The notes: a model not told the origin generated them from the sequence alone. A DNA stretch of 64,000 nt from Mycoavidus cysteinexigens_B (GCA_031963465.1 JASSUG010000002.1:186001-250000), one strand, 5' to 3'. Shown: positions 34,628 to 44,160, counted from the stretch's first letter. Translations and numbers: made by a program.

Positions 34628-35932
34628 TTAGTTTACTGCAAGCGCACCGCCGAAACGGCGCTCAATATAGTGACTGATAATTTGCTGAAATTCTTCGGCA
34701 ATTCGCTCGCCACGCAAGGTCACTGATTTTTCACCATCAATAAAAACCGGAGCTGCCGGGTTTTCGCCAGACCCCGGCAAGCTGATGCCAATATCAGCAT
34801 ACTTCGATTCGCCCGGCCCATTCACAATACAGCCCATCACCGCAATCTTCATTTTTTCAACGCCTGGGTAGCGTTTGCGCCATAGCGGCATGTTCAGATG
34901 CAAATAATCTTGGATCTGGGCGGCCAGCGTTTGAAAAAAAGTGCTCGTCGTCCGCCCACACCCCGGGCAAGCAATCACCACTGGCGAAAATGCGCGTAAA
35001 CCTAGCGCTTGCAAAATGTCTCGAGCGACGATCACCTCGCCCGTACGCGTAGCGCCAGGTTCAGGCGTGAGTGAAATACGAATGGTGTCGCCAATGCCAG
35101 TTTGCAATAAAATAGCCAGCGCAGCAGTGGATGCCACAATCCCTCTTGAGCCCATGCCAGCCTCAGTCAATCCGAGGTGAAGAGCATAGTCGCAACGCTG
35201 CCCGAGTTCACGATACACGGCAATCAAATCCTGCACACTACTGACTTTGCATGACAGCACAATCTGCTTAGCCGTAAGCCCGAGCTCAAGTGCTCGCTCC
35301 GCGCTACTTAATGCAGATTCAATCAAGGCCTCAACCATCACGCTTTGCGCCGAGATAGGCTCGGCACGCTGCGCATTGCTGTCCATGGTGCGCATTAAGA
35401 CAGTCTGGTCAAGGCTACCCCAGTTAACGCCGATACGCACGGGCTTATTATAACGACATGCTACTTCGATCATCTGCGCAAATTGAAGATCGCGCTTAAC
35501 GCCTTGGCCAACATTGCCCGGATTAATCCGATACTTTGACAAGGCCTGCGCGCACGCAGGGTAATCGCGCAATAATACATGACCGTTGTAATGAAAATCA
35601 CCAATCAGCGGCACGGGCACGTCCATTCGATCAAGCTGCTCACGGATAATAGGCACCGCCTGGGCCGCCTGTGGCGTATTGACGGTAATCCGGACCAACT
35701 CAGAACCCGCTTGCGCTAGCTCTTTGATCTGGATGGCAGTCCCAATCGCATCTGCTGTATCCGTGTTGGTCATTGACTGGACGCAAACTGGGGCCGCCCC
35801 GCCAATCGTGACTTGATGCTCCCCCCAGCGCACAAGCACCGGCTGCGACAGACGGCGGCATGCCATAGCCGCAGTAACAGGCACATCCTGTAACGCTGGT
35901 TTGTTGTACGTTTGCATTCCGCTTTTATCCAT
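34628..35932 (-). CDS. ispG: 4-Hydroxy-3-methylbut-2-en-1-yl diphosphate synthase IspG
   Basis: Fe-S enzyme of the MEP isoprenoid pathway. 434 residues, with the TIM-barrel start VRWGEHQVTIGGAAPVCVQS and MTNTDTAD. The 4Fe-4S ligands appear in VIACPGCGRTTSTFF and CIVNGPGESKYADIG. Alternative start: ATG at 35917. ispE elsewhere in the window supports a working MEP pathway. It follows the rodZ-like gene after 14 bp. Confidence 0.96.
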   Translation of the reverse strand: MDKSGMQTYNKPALQDVPVTAAMACRRLSQPVLVRWGEHQVTIGGAAPVCVQSMTNTDTADAIGTAIQIKELAQAGSELVRITVNTPQAAQAVPIIREQLDRMDVPVPLIGDFHYNGHVLLRDYPACAQALSKYRINPGNVGQGVKRDLQFAQMIEVACRYNKPVRIGVNWGSLDQTVLMRTMDSNAQRAEPISAQSVMVEALIESALSSAERALELGLTAKQIVLSCKVSSVQDLIAVYRELGQRCDYALHLGLTEAGMGSRGIVASTAALAILLQTGIGDTIRISLTPEPGATRTGEVIVARDILQALGLRAFSPVVIACPGCGRTTSTFFQTLAAQIQDYLHLNMPLWRKRYPGVEKMKIAVMGCIVNGPGESKYADIGISLPGSGENPAAPVFIDGEKSVTLRGERIAEEFQQIISHYIERRFGGALAVN

Positions 35933-35946
35933 TCACAGTCATCTGG

Positions 35947-36918
35947 CTACGGTAACTCAAAACGTGCAACATTTTGGCGCGCACTCATATATTTAGCTGA
36001 ATCTACCTGCTTGCCATTCAATTCTAGCGCACTTAGCCCCACCACATTGCCAACCACCACCTTGAATGGCAGCGCCCCTTTCAAGGTGTGTTGCTCGCCT
36101 GCCCGCAGAGTATCTGCATACACTTGCTGGCCATCGTGCTGGCTTACGCTAATCCAGTTGTCTTGCGAAACTTTGATATGCAGGGTTGAGTATGCGGGCG
36201 TATGCAACTGGCTTTCTACAGCCAATGCAGTCGATGAAATAGCCGGCATGGTACTGGCTGGCACCCCAGCCGAATTTGTTTCTTGAGTTGCAGTGGTCCA
36301 ATTGGCTTGGCTAGCTAAAACCGAGCGCTCTGCGGCAGCGGCCACAGGCGCCTCGCTGGTGGCCGCTGCCGGCGCTGGGTCAGAGAACCGCTGCTCAAGC
36401 CATTGCGCGGTTGTGCTGCCATGCCGGTATGTCAAAAGCACCACCACGATTAAAGCAAATAGGCTCGCGCCCCATAGCCATGGATAACGTCTGCGCTTAC
36501 TCTGCCGAACATTCAAACCGCTGCGCTTTGGTGGTTGAATTGGATCGCGCAAGCTCAAGGTTGCAAGGCTAGAGGGACCTTGGCCACTGGTGCGACGCAA
36601 AGCATCGACTAAAGGCTGCGGATCAGTGCCGAGAATTTTGGCATAGCTACGCATAATGCCAATCGCAAAAGTGACTTCTGGCAAGTGCTCAAGCTCGCCC
36701 GCTTCAAGCGCGCGCACTTTAGCCACCGGCACCTTAAGCCGGGCAGAAACATCTTCAATCAGCCAACCTTTAGCTTGACGTAATTGAGCAAGTTGCTCGC
36801 CTGCAACACGCGCTGAACCATCATCGGCAGTCCATACCGTGCTAACAGCCGCTGCCGAAGTAGCGGGCAATGGCTCCTTGCCATCAGTCATCAAAGACTG
36901 TTCGTCGTGCTTGCTCAT
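35947..36918 (-). CDS. rodZ: RodZ-like helix-turn-helix membrane protein
   Basis: 323 residues. The N-terminal HTH_25 domain reads AGEQLAQLRQAKGWLIEDVS, then ARLKVPVAKVRALE. A basic stretch (SKRRRYPWLWG) precedes one membrane helix (ASLFALIVVVLLTYRHG), followed by an Ala/Ser/Thr-rich linker and a C-terminal DUF4115-type beta domain (SQDNWISVSQHDGQQVYADT). In E. coli RodZ links MreB to the cell wall machinery; that role is inferred. The first 35 bp overlap the end of the shortened pilW gene. Confidence 0.88.
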   Translation of the reverse strand: MSKHDEQSLMTDGKEPLPATSAAAVSTVWTADDGSARVAGEQLAQLRQAKGWLIEDVSARLKVPVAKVRALEAGELEHLPEVTFAIGIMRSYAKILGTDPQPLVDALRRTSGQGPSSLATLSLRDPIQPPKRSGLNVRQSKRRRYPWLWGASLFALIVVVLLTYRHGSTTAQWLEQRFSDPAPAAATSEAPVAAAAERSVLASQANWTTATQETNSAGVPASTMPAISSTALAVESQLHTPAYSTLHIKVSQDNWISVSQHDGQQVYADTLRAGEQHTLKGALPFKVVVGNVVGLSALELNGKQVDSAKYMSARQNVARFELP

Positions 36919-37282
36919 CTAAAAATCTCGCATAATTTAATCGTAACAACGGGTCGTCCTTAGCGCTTTTGACTGCTAACGCCTGCTGAAAATATTGTCC
37001 TGCTGCTTGCACATTACCGACAGCACGCTCAATCAGCGCTAGCGCGTGTAGCGCATCACGGTGATCCGCAGTGAGTTGTAGCGCCAACACAGCTTCGCGG
37101 CGGGCAACCTCAAATTGTTCTTTATCCAGATAAGCCAGCGCAAGTTCCGCATGTAAATCCGCCCGGTAACGCAACGCCGTTTGCTTCGCCGGACCAGGGT
37201 TAACGACTACTGACGATGGCGCTGAACAGGCTCCACTTAAACAGCATGCTGCACATAAAACAAAGAGGCGCCTGAGCATCAT
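36884..37282 (-). CDS. PilW/PilF-like TPR lipoprotein, apparently shortened
   Basis: 132 residues. A lipoprotein signal with lipobox LSGAC is followed by TPR motifs (LHAELALAYLDKEQFEVARR; DALHALALIERAVGNVQAAG; LRLNYARFLDEQAR). PilW/PilF proteins, which assist secretin assembly for type IV pili, are usually around 250 residues with five to six TPRs. Here the reading frame stops inside the start of rodZ, and the missing C-terminal half has no counterpart in the DNA. It starts 4 bp before the rlmN stop. Probably a decayed or non-functional pilW. Confidence 0.7.
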   Translation of the reverse strand: MMLRRLFVLCAACCLSGACSAPSSVVVNPGPAKQTALRYRADLHAELALAYLDKEQFEVARREAVLALQLTADHRDALHALALIERAVGNVQAAGQYFQQALAVKSAKDDPLLRLNYARFLDEQARRTVFDD

Positions 37283-38463
37283 GCCGAATGAATCTCGATC
37301 ATTGCTCGCCCTTTATTTTGAGCCGTGGTATCTGTCGCAACCGCGCCTTTCCTGCTTTGACTACGTTCGGCAAGGCGGGTACGGTCAATCACGTCCCCCG
37401 CCAACTGGCCGCATGCTGCGTCAATATCGTCGCCACGTGTTTTGCGAATCGTCGTGACAATGCCAGCGGCCAACAAAACTTGCGCAAAGCGCTTAATCCG
37501 CTCAGCGCTGGAACGCTTCAGTCCAGACTCAGGAAACGGGTTAAAAGGAATCAAATTGAATTTACAATGCACATCACGCACCAGCGCAACCAATTCATGC
37601 GCATGTGCAACTTCATCGTTGACCCCATCTAGCATGCAATATTCAAACGTAATGAAATCACGTGGCGCGGCTGTCAAATAACGCTGACATGCACTCATTA
37701 ATTCGTGCAGCGGGTATTTTTTATTCAGCGGCACCAGTTCATCGCGCAGTTTATCGTTAGGCGCATGCAACGAGACCGCGAGGGCGACTGGCAACTCTGC
37801 CGCCAACCGATCCATCATCGGCACAACGCCGGAAGTCGACAAAGTCACGCGCCGGCGCGAAAGTCCATAAGCATTATCATCCAGCATTAGGCGCATCGCG
37901 CTGACGACTGGATTAAAATTAAGCAGCGGCTCGCCCATCCCCATCATGACCACATTAGTAATCACCCGATTGGGGCGATGAGCGCCAAGATCACCTGGCG
38001 GCAAAGAATTGCGCAAGGCAAATTCGGCCAGCCAGAGTTGGCCAATAATTTCGCTCGCGCTTAAATTCCGGCTAAAGCCTTGCTTGCCCGTCGAGCAAAA
38101 GCGGCAGTTCACGGCACATCCGGCCTGAGATGAAATGCAAAGGGTGCCGCGCGCTGTTTCGGGAATGAATACGGTCTCAACCGCATTGCCATTTCCTACA
38201 TCGATTAGCCATTTACGGGTACCATCGGCCGATAGGTGGTCGCTCGCAATTCCAGGAGGCTGGATCGTTGCATGTGCTTTAAGTTTTGCACGCAATGATT
38301 TGGCCAGATCGGTCATCTGATCAAAATCGGCTACGCCATATTGGTGAATCCAGCGTTGTAATTGCTTTGCACGAAATGGCTTCTCGCCCAGGCTGTTGGC
38401 GCAATAAGCGCTCAGCCCAGGCCCATCGAAATCGAGCAAATTGACGGCTTCGGCGGTTGCCAT
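37279..38463 (-). CDS. rlmN: Dual-specificity RNA methyltransferase RlmN
   Basis: Radical-SAM enzyme that methylates A2503 of 23S rRNA and A37 of some tRNAs. 394 residues. The radical-SAM cluster motif is CAVNCRFCSTGKQG; VVMMGMGEPLLNF and VTLSTSGVVPMMDRLA are typical; the C-terminal catalytic cysteine lies in GDDIDAACGQLAG. The N-terminal domain contains KPFRAKQLQRWIHQYGVADF. It lies 18 bp after ndk and before pilW, as in related genomes. Confidence 0.97.
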   Translation of the reverse strand: MATAEAVNLLDFDGPGLSAYCANSLGEKPFRAKQLQRWIHQYGVADFDQMTDLAKSLRAKLKAHATIQPPGIASDHLSADGTRKWLIDVGNGNAVETVFIPETARGTLCISSQAGCAVNCRFCSTGKQGFSRNLSASEIIGQLWLAEFALRNSLPPGDLGAHRPNRVITNVVMMGMGEPLLNFNPVVSAMRLMLDDNAYGLSRRRVTLSTSGVVPMMDRLAAELPVALAVSLHAPNDKLRDELVPLNKKYPLHELMSACQRYLTAAPRDFITFEYCMLDGVNDEVAHAHELVALVRDVHCKFNLIPFNPFPESGLKRSSAERIKRFAQVLLAAGIVTTIRKTRGDDIDAACGQLAGDVIDRTRLAERSQSRKGAVATDTTAQNKGRAMIEIHSA

Positions 38464-38481
38464 TTTTTTTGGCCTATAAGT

Positions 38482-38907
38482 TTAACGCGAATAAATATTG
38501 ATTTCTGGAAAGAAGAAACCGATTTCAGTGCGCGCGTTATCTGAACTATCAGAACCATGGACAGCATTCGCATCAATGCTGTCAGCAAAATCTGCACGGA
38601 TTGTGCCTTTATCTGCTTTTTGCGGATCAGTCGCACCCATTAAATCACGGTTTTTTGCAACTGCGCCCTCGCCTTCGAGCGCTTGAATCATCACCGGCCC
38701 GGAGATCATAAAATCGACCAGCGCTTTAAAAAAAGGACGCTCTTTATGAACACTATAAAATTGTTCCGCTTGCTCGCGCGACAAATGAGTCATGCGAGCG
38801 GCCACGATTTTCAGGCCAGCATCTTCAAAACGGCTATAAACCTTGCCAATTACATTCTTGGCTACAGCATCAGGTTTAATAATTGACAAGGTGCGTTCAA
38901 ACGCCAT
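38482..38907 (-). CDS. ndk: Nucleoside diphosphate kinase
   Basis: Transfers the gamma phosphate between nucleoside triphosphates and diphosphates. 141 residues from MAFERTLSIIKPDAVAKNVI. The catalytic histidine is in NAVHGSDSSDNA, and the nucleotide-binding residues GATDPQKADKGTIRADFA are present. GGAG lies seven bases before the ATG at 38907; the GTG at 38919 is within this ribosome-binding region and is rejected. First gene of the ndk-to-der cluster. Confidence 0.98.
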   Translation of the reverse strand: MAFERTLSIIKPDAVAKNVIGKVYSRFEDAGLKIVAARMTHLSREQAEQFYSVHKERPFFKALVDFMISGPVMIQALEGEGAVAKNRDLMGATDPQKADKGTIRADFADSIDANAVHGSDSSDNARTEIGFFFPEINIYSR

Positions 38908-39515
38908 AAAAAACTCCACTCAATAAATGTTTATTTAATATTACTTCATCAGCCCTCTCCCCTTCCTGATGACAGTGAGGAGATTCCGCCAACATTCAAG
39001 CCATCATCACTTGAGCCGTTTCGGTGGATTCCTGTTTCACAGAACGGCCTGACTGCATTCTTTTCTCTACAAGCGCACAAGCGGTGACCTCGCTCTCATT
39101 CATCCTTCTGAAGGATGATGTTTATGCGAAACGAATAAAGTATGAGCAGCATAAATTCTACTCAGCCAAAACCCCTTACGAGAAAGCGTCAGTCAGCTTG
39201 GCAACATCCAAAGCAAGCCTGCTATTCTAACATGTAGCCAAATACGAGGATACCGCCTATATGCTAGCCATGCTAAATATCCTCGCTATAGGAGAAAAAT
39301 AGGCGTGACTCTTTGCGTAATTAATCATATTGTAAGTTTTTATCCTTGCCGCCACCAGCTAGCCAAAAGGCCAGAGCATAAGCACACAAACCAACGGGCT
39401 ATACATCGCCCTATAAATGTGCTATATAAACGCTGTGCGAGCGCTCTATTTGGGCGGCGTCCTTTCTTATGGGTGGGGTACGTTGCCAAGCCCTCGTATT
39501 TTCAGGAGAGAGTAT
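38908..39515. other. 608-bp intergenic region between ndk and the BI-1 gene
   Basis: Divergent promoter region for ndk (minus) and the BI-1 family gene (plus). I see no convincing gene. A small hairpin lies at 39100-39118 (TCATCCTT, CTG, AAGGATGA). An open stretch near 38955-39090 (EPFRWIPVSQNGLTAFFS) resembles no family I know and has no start. Confidence 0.5.
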
Positions 39516-40220
39516 ATGAAAAACGATTTTCAAACTTACAGCTTCGGCCGTAATGGAAGCATTACCACCGTTGAGACTCGCAACCGGGTATTGCGGAATA
39601 CATATTGGCTGCTAGCACTATCGATGATTCCAAGTGTCTTCGGTGCTTGGCTTGGCGTCAGCACTGGCTTTTCGCTGCTCAGCGCAACCAGTCCAGGTAT
39701 CGGCTTAATGCTCTTTATGGCGATTGCCTTTGGCTTTATGTTTGCGATTCAGCGGTTTAAAAACAGTGGCGTCGGCGTCGCCTTGCTGCTCGGCTTTACC
39801 TTCTTTATGGGCTTGATGCTCTCACGCCTATTGAGTTTTGTGCTGGGTTTTTCAAATGGCGCGTCGTTAATCATGCTCGCTTTTGGCGGCACGGCCGTTA
39901 TTTTTACCGTGATGGCATCGATCGCAACTGTTTCAAAACGGGATTTTTCCGGTCTTGGCAAATGGCTATTTATGGGCGTAGTGGTGCTGCTCATCGCGTC
40001 AGTCGCTAATATTTGGCTCAAGCTACCCGCTTTGATGCTGACCGTATCTGTGCTGGCGATTGTGATTTTCTCCGCTTATATGCTGTTTGATGTGCAGCGT
40101 GTAGTGAACGGAGGAGAAACCAATTATATTACCGCAGCACTGGCTATCTATCTAAATATCTACAATGTGTTCGCTAATCTGTTAGCCCTGCTCGGGGTTT
40201 TTGGCGGGAATCGGAATTAA
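39516..40220 (+). CDS. BI-1/YccA family inner-membrane protein
   Basis: 234 residues from MKNDFQTYSFGRNGSITTVE, with CAGGAGAG immediately upstream. There are about seven membrane helices (LALSMIPSVFGAWLGVS; LMLFMAIAFGFMFAI; VVVLLIASVANIWLKL; ALAIYLNIYNVFANLLALLG). The C terminus carries the family feature FSAYMLFDVQRVVNGGETNY. YccA modulates FtsH in E. coli and eukaryotic BI-1 affects cell death; the function here is inferred only by family. A strong terminator follows. Confidence 0.92.
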   Translation: MKNDFQTYSFGRNGSITTVETRNRVLRNTYWLLALSMIPSVFGAWLGVSTGFSLLSATSPGIGLMLFMAIAFGFMFAIQRFKNSGVGVALLLGFTFFMGLMLSRLLSFVLGFSNGASLIMLAFGGTAVIFTVMASIATVSKRDFSGLGKWLFMGVVVLLIASVANIWLKLPALMLTVSVLAIVIFSAYMLFDVQRVVNGGETNYITAALAIYLNIYNVFANLLALLGVFGGNRN

Positions 40221-40271
40221 ATGTTCGCTTAGCAATCACTCAGTCGGTGTTGCGATAAGAAATACAGACTA

Positions 40272-40310
40272 AGCCGTACAAGCACAATGCTCGTACGGCT
40301 TTTTTATTTT
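40272..40310 (+). terminator. Intrinsic terminator after the BI-1 gene
   Basis: AGCCGTACAAGC, loop ACAAT, GCTCGTACGGCT: a 12-bp stem with one mismatch, followed directly by TTTTTTATTTT. It separates the BI-1 gene from the porin. Confidence 0.85.
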
Positions 40311-40353
40311 TTATTAAAAGATTTGACCACTAATTATATTGCGGGGTGCAAAG

Positions 40354-41520
40354 ATGAAGAAAACTCTTTTAAGCATTGTCCTCACTAGCGCGGTTGCCGC
40401 TCCTGCCTATGCTCAGAGCAGCTTAACGCTCTATGGCTCACTAGGAGCTGCGATTATTTATACCAACAACCAAACAGGGGAAGACCAAGCGGGTCACCCA
40501 AACTGGCAAATCGGCAGCGGCGGGGCGGGCAGCAATTACTGGGGATTGCGCGGCGCAGAAGATCTAGGTGCCGGCGCAAAAGCGATTTTCCTGATAGAAA
40601 GCGGCTTTAAAATTAACAACGGCCGTTTTCCACTCAAGGGCGTGGGCTTTGACCGCCAATCCTATATCGGCTTGTCTGACTCAGCAACTGGCACACTCAC
40701 ACTTGGCCGCCAATATGACTCTCTGACCGATTACCTCGCGACATTCAGCTTAGCAGGCAGCAGTCTAGGAGGCGGACAATTCTCGCATCCCTTCGATAAC
40801 GATAATTTGAATAGCACGTTTAGTGTCAGCAACTCAATTAAATTCTCAAGTATCGACTATAACGGCTTTACGTTCGGTGGTTTATATGGTTTTTCGAATG
40901 CAGCAGGCCAGTTCGCTAATAACCGTAATTACAGCCTTGGCGCTGCCTATAATTATGGCCCGTTCGCTGCCGCAGTAGGGTATTTGCAAGCTCACAACGC
41001 TGGCGCGAATAATACCGGCGCAGAGATGGCAGATGAGGCCAATTTACCCGCTGACCGTCAGCGCATATGGGGAGCCGGGGCAAGTTATATGTTTGGCCCA
41101 ACCACAGTAGGTTTGGTATTTACCCAAGCAAAATTTGACCGTCCGTCGAATGATGAGATTGGCAAGAAATTACAAACCCCAGATGGCCTATTGCCTGGCA
41201 ATAGGCTGCACTTTGATAACTATGAACTTAATGCCCGCTATCGCATAACGCCAGCATGGAGCGTAAATGGCGCGTATACATTCAGCACAGGCAAATTCTC
41301 TTCTTCTCAAGAGGCTAGCGCTTTGAAGGCGAAATGGCATCAAACCAGCCTGCTCACCAGCTACGCTCTATCGAAACGCACGAATGTTTTTATTTCAGCA
41401 GTCGCGCAGCAATCCCAGGTACAAGATAGTCACTTAAGCCTGACCAATATCAATGGCTTCAAACCCTCCACCACTAACCGACAAATGGCGATCACTACTG
41501 GCTTGCGGATGAAATTTTAA
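40354..41520 (+). CDS. Outer-membrane porin (Burkholderia-type)
   Basis: 388 residues. The signal peptide (MKKTLLSIVLTSAVAAPAYA) is followed by QSSLTLYGSLGAAIIYTNN, the standard first strand of general porins in Burkholderiales. Further beta-strand signatures are SNYWGLRGAEDLGAGAKAIF, SYIGLSDSATGTLTLGRQYD and a C-terminal GLRMKF ending in phenylalanine. It forms trimeric diffusion channels in the family. The ATG at 40354 fits the signal peptide; the upstream in-frame TTG does not. It is transcribed alone. Confidence 0.95.
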   Translation: MKKTLLSIVLTSAVAAPAYAQSSLTLYGSLGAAIIYTNNQTGEDQAGHPNWQIGSGGAGSNYWGLRGAEDLGAGAKAIFLIESGFKINNGRFPLKGVGFDRQSYIGLSDSATGTLTLGRQYDSLTDYLATFSLAGSSLGGGQFSHPFDNDNLNSTFSVSNSIKFSSIDYNGFTFGGLYGFSNAAGQFANNRNYSLGAAYNYGPFAAAVGYLQAHNAGANNTGAEMADEANLPADRQRIWGAGASYMFGPTTVGLVFTQAKFDRPSNDEIGKKLQTPDGLLPGNRLHFDNYELNARYRITPAWSVNGAYTFSTGKFSSSQEASALKAKWHQTSLLTSYALSKRTNVFISAVAQQSQVQDSHLSLTNINGFKPSTTNRQMAITTGLRMKF

Positions 41521-41698
41521 ATCATCCCTCGGCCAATCTCTTGGACGAAACAGTTTAAGCCACTAAGCAGGTATGCTTTGCCCTCTTGCGCATGGAACGT
41601 GTGAAACGGCTCAAGGTGGATTGTGCAAAATAGTAGGGCGGGAATGAAACCGGGCTCTTGCCGAGCATGTGCTTTCTTGTGTGGAGTTTAGTTTGGAA

Positions 41699-42292
41699 TC
41701 AACGCGACTGACCATGCAACTGCATCATCGCGCGCTCCATTTCACCTTGTACTACCCATTGCATCACTGCAAGACTGCGGCAAATGGCATCGTTAACTAA
41801 TGCCTGTTCCTCTTTGCGCGGCGGCTTGAGTACGTAATTCACTACATCAGATTTTTTTTCGTCTATCGCGCAATCCCGCGGATGACCAATTCCTAAACGC
41901 AACCGCCAGTATTGCGGCGTTGCTAAATGTGCAGCAATATCTTTTAAACCATTGTGCCCGCCACTGCCACCACTAAACTTTAATTTAGCAGCGCCAGGCG
42001 GCAAATCAAGCTCATCATGCACCACTAGAATTTCAGCAGGAAGAATTTTATGAAAGCGAGCAAGCGCCGCAACTGACTGGCCTGAGCGGTTCATAAAGGT
42101 CTCTGGCTGGAGTAGCCATACTTCACTACCATGAAAACGCGCCCGCGCCGCTAAGCCATGAAAACGCGCTTCATGACGTAGCGTTGTTTGCGTCGCGCGG
42201 GCAATCGCATCAACCGCCCAAAAGCCGGCATTGTGCCGGGTTGCGCTATATTCCGCACCCGGATTGCCAAGGCCGGCAATGAGCTTAATCAT
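41699..42292 (-). CDS. pth: Peptidyl-tRNA hydrolase
   Basis: Recycles tRNA from prematurely released peptidyl-tRNA. 197 residues: IKLIAGLGNPGAEYSATRHN with catalytic His, PETFMNRSGQSV, LVVHDELDLPPGAAKLKFSG and GGHNGLKDIAAHLATPQYWR. It follows rplY by 11 bp in the conserved prs-rplY-pth order. Confidence 0.97.
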   Translation of the reverse strand: MIKLIAGLGNPGAEYSATRHNAGFWAVDAIARATQTTLRHEARFHGLAARARFHGSEVWLLQPETFMNRSGQSVAALARFHKILPAEILVVHDELDLPPGAAKLKFSGGSGGHNGLKDIAAHLATPQYWRLRLGIGHPRDCAIDEKKSDVVNYVLKPPRKEEQALVNDAICRSLAVMQWVVQGEMERAMMQLHGQSR

Positions 42293-42303
42293 AGAAAAAT
42301 GCC

Positions 42304-42927
42304 TTAAGAAGCTGCTGGCGCTTCGCCTCCTTCAATAGCAGCCGCATTTTCAGCTGCCGACGCGGCCGCAGGGATGGTTGCCGAGACGATCACTGGGTTT
42401 TCTTGCTCTAGGTATTGCATCAGTTCAACCCCTTCTGGCAATTTCACGTCTTTTGCATGCAGTGACTGACCGACCCCCATATTAGCCAGATCAAGCTCGA
42501 TAAATTCGGGCAGATTGGCAGGTAAACAGGTCACTTCGAGTTCATTCATGACATGCGAAAGAATCGCACCATCTAGCTTGACCGCTTTAGAGATATCTTG
42601 ATTCAAGAAATGCAGAGGCACTTTTTTATGGAGCTTTTTGCTGGCATCAATACGTTGAAAATCAACGTGCAGCACTAAAGGTTTGAATGGATGGTATTGC
42701 ACATCGCGCAATAATACTGGCTGCGAGGTACTACCAATTTCAAGCTCCAGAATCGAAGAATGAAACGCTTCTTTCTTCAGTGCATGGAAGATCACATTAT
42801 GATCTAGCTCGATTAATTGTGGCTGGCTCTCCGCACCATAAACAATAGCGGGTGTTTTGCCAGCGTTACGCAGACGGCGGCTCGCACCCGTGCCCTGCAG
42901 ATTGCGCTCAAAAGCGACTATTTTCAT
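42304..42927 (-). CDS. rplY: 50S ribosomal protein L25 (general stress Ctc form)
   Basis: Binds 5S rRNA. 207 residues, the long two-domain form: N-terminal L25 domain (ASRRLRNAGKTPAIVYGAES; VLLRDVQYHPFKPLVLHVDF) and C-terminal TL5-type domain (LPANLPEFIELDLANMGVGQ; LPEGVELM), ending in an Ala-rich tail. It lies downstream of prs with a probable terminator between them. Confidence 0.96.
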   Translation of the reverse strand: MKIVAFERNLQGTGASRRLRNAGKTPAIVYGAESQPQLIELDHNVIFHALKKEAFHSSILELEIGSTSQPVLLRDVQYHPFKPLVLHVDFQRIDASKKLHKKVPLHFLNQDISKAVKLDGAILSHVMNELEVTCLPANLPEFIELDLANMGVGQSLHAKDVKLPEGVELMQYLEQENPVIVSATIPAAASAAENAAAIEGGEAPAAS

Positions 42928-43010
42928 ATACTTCTCCTAAAAAACCGCCCACGACCAGGCAGAAAAAAGAAATCGCGCCCATTACATTTTTAATCGGCAC
43001 GCTTCTCATA

Positions 43011-43056
43011 AAAAGAGCGATGCAAGCGAATTTTGATTCATTCCGCATCGCTCTTT
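43011..43056 (-). terminator. Probable terminator after prs
   Basis: On the minus strand, AAAGAGCGATGC and GCATCGCTCTTT form a 12-bp perfect stem. The loop itself contains GAAT/ATTC, and the right arm runs into TTTTTATG. It lies 40-85 bp beyond the prs stop, before rplY. Confidence 0.6.
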
Positions 43057-43095
43057 AGCGCATTTTATGCGCTAAAAAATGGGGCAATTCAAGGT

Positions 43096-44049
43096 TTAAC
43101 TATCTGCAAAAAGCGACATCACTGAATCACCGCGTCGAATCCGCGAGAATGTCTCAGCCAGCAGGCTAGCGCTTGATAGCTGTCGAATTTTTGCACAAGC
43201 ACGGGCGTCATCGCGTAACGGAATGGTATCGGCAACCACAAGCTCGTCTAGCTCAGATTCGGCAACTCGTTTGACGGCCTCTCCTGACAAAACTGGGTGA
43301 GTCGTATACGCAAAAACCTGCCGCGCACCCCGTGTCTTTAATACTTGCGCCGCCTTACATAAAGTGCCAGCGGTATCCACCATATCATCCATGATCACGC
43401 AGGTACGACCCTCTACCTCGCCAATCACATGCATGACTTCCGCAACATTCGCTTTAGGACGCCGCTTATCAATAATTGCAAGGTCGGTGTTAAGTTGCTT
43501 AGCTAATGCGCGGGCACGCACCACGCCGCCTACATCAGGCGACACAACGAGCAAATCTTTGTGGTTTTGCTTACGCAAATCCCCTAGCAGAATTGGCGTT
43601 GCATAAATATTATCAACCGGGATGTCGAAAAAACCTTGAATTTGGTCCGCGTGCAAATCCATCGTAATGATCCGGCCAACGCCAGCAATTTGCAGCATAT
43701 TGGCAACCAGCTTAGCGGAAATCGCAACCCGGGCTGAGCGGGGCCGACGATCTTGGCGGGCATAGCCAAAATAAGGAATAGCAGCAGTGATCCGGCCGGC
43801 GGAAGCGCGTTTTAGCGCATCGACCATGATCATTAATTCCATTAGGTTATCGTTAGTTGGCGCGCATGTAGGCTGGAGGACAAAAACTTCTTTGCCACGC
43901 ACGTTTTCCTGAATCTCGACTTGAATCTCGCCATCGGAAAAGCGGCTGACCATTGCTTTACCAAGCGGAATACCAAGGGTCTTAACTACATCGTGAGCAA
44001 GCTTAGGATTAGCATTGCCAGTGAAAACCATCAAGCCGTCACTACTCAT
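43096..44049 (-). CDS. prs: Ribose-phosphate pyrophosphokinase
   Basis: Makes PRPP from ribose 5-phosphate and ATP. 317 residues: start GLMVFTGNANPKLAHDVVKT, the ATP-binding flexible loop YARQDRRPRSARVAISAKLV, PRPP-synthase signature DLHADQIQGFFDIPVDNIYA, and the PRPP loop VIMDDMVDTAGTLCKAAQVL. Directly downstream of tRNA-Gln on the same strand, as in other Burkholderiales. Confidence 0.97.
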   Translation of the reverse strand: MSSDGLMVFTGNANPKLAHDVVKTLGIPLGKAMVSRFSDGEIQVEIQENVRGKEVFVLQPTCAPTNDNLMELMIMVDALKRASAGRITAAIPYFGYARQDRRPRSARVAISAKLVANMLQIAGVGRIITMDLHADQIQGFFDIPVDNIYATPILLGDLRKQNHKDLLVVSPDVGGVVRARALAKQLNTDLAIIDKRRPKANVAEVMHVIGEVEGRTCVIMDDMVDTAGTLCKAAQVLKTRGARQVFAYTTHPVLSGEAVKRVAESELDELVVADTIPLRDDARACAKIRQLSSASLLAETFSRIRRGDSVMSLFADS

Positions 44050-44083
44050 ATATACCTATTCAGGACGGCTCTTCGCGAAATTT

Positions 44084-44160
44084 TGGCAGGGGAGGAAGGA
44101 CTCGAACCCTCGCATGCCGGAATCAAAATCCGGTGCCTTGACCAACTTGGCGACTCCCCT
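44084..44160 (-). tRNA. tRNA-Gln (anticodon UUG)
   Basis: On the minus strand, acceptor arm AGGGGAG pairs with CTCCCCT, followed by discriminator G and an encoded CCA. The anticodon arm is CCGGA-TTTTGAT-TCCGG with anticodon TTG. The T arm contains GGTTCGAGTCC. 77 nt including CCA. It lies between ispE and prs. Confidence 0.96.

Noticed and set aside
39024..39230. 68-codon open frame in the ndk/BI-1 gap
   Set aside because: No start context, no recognisable family, irregular composition.
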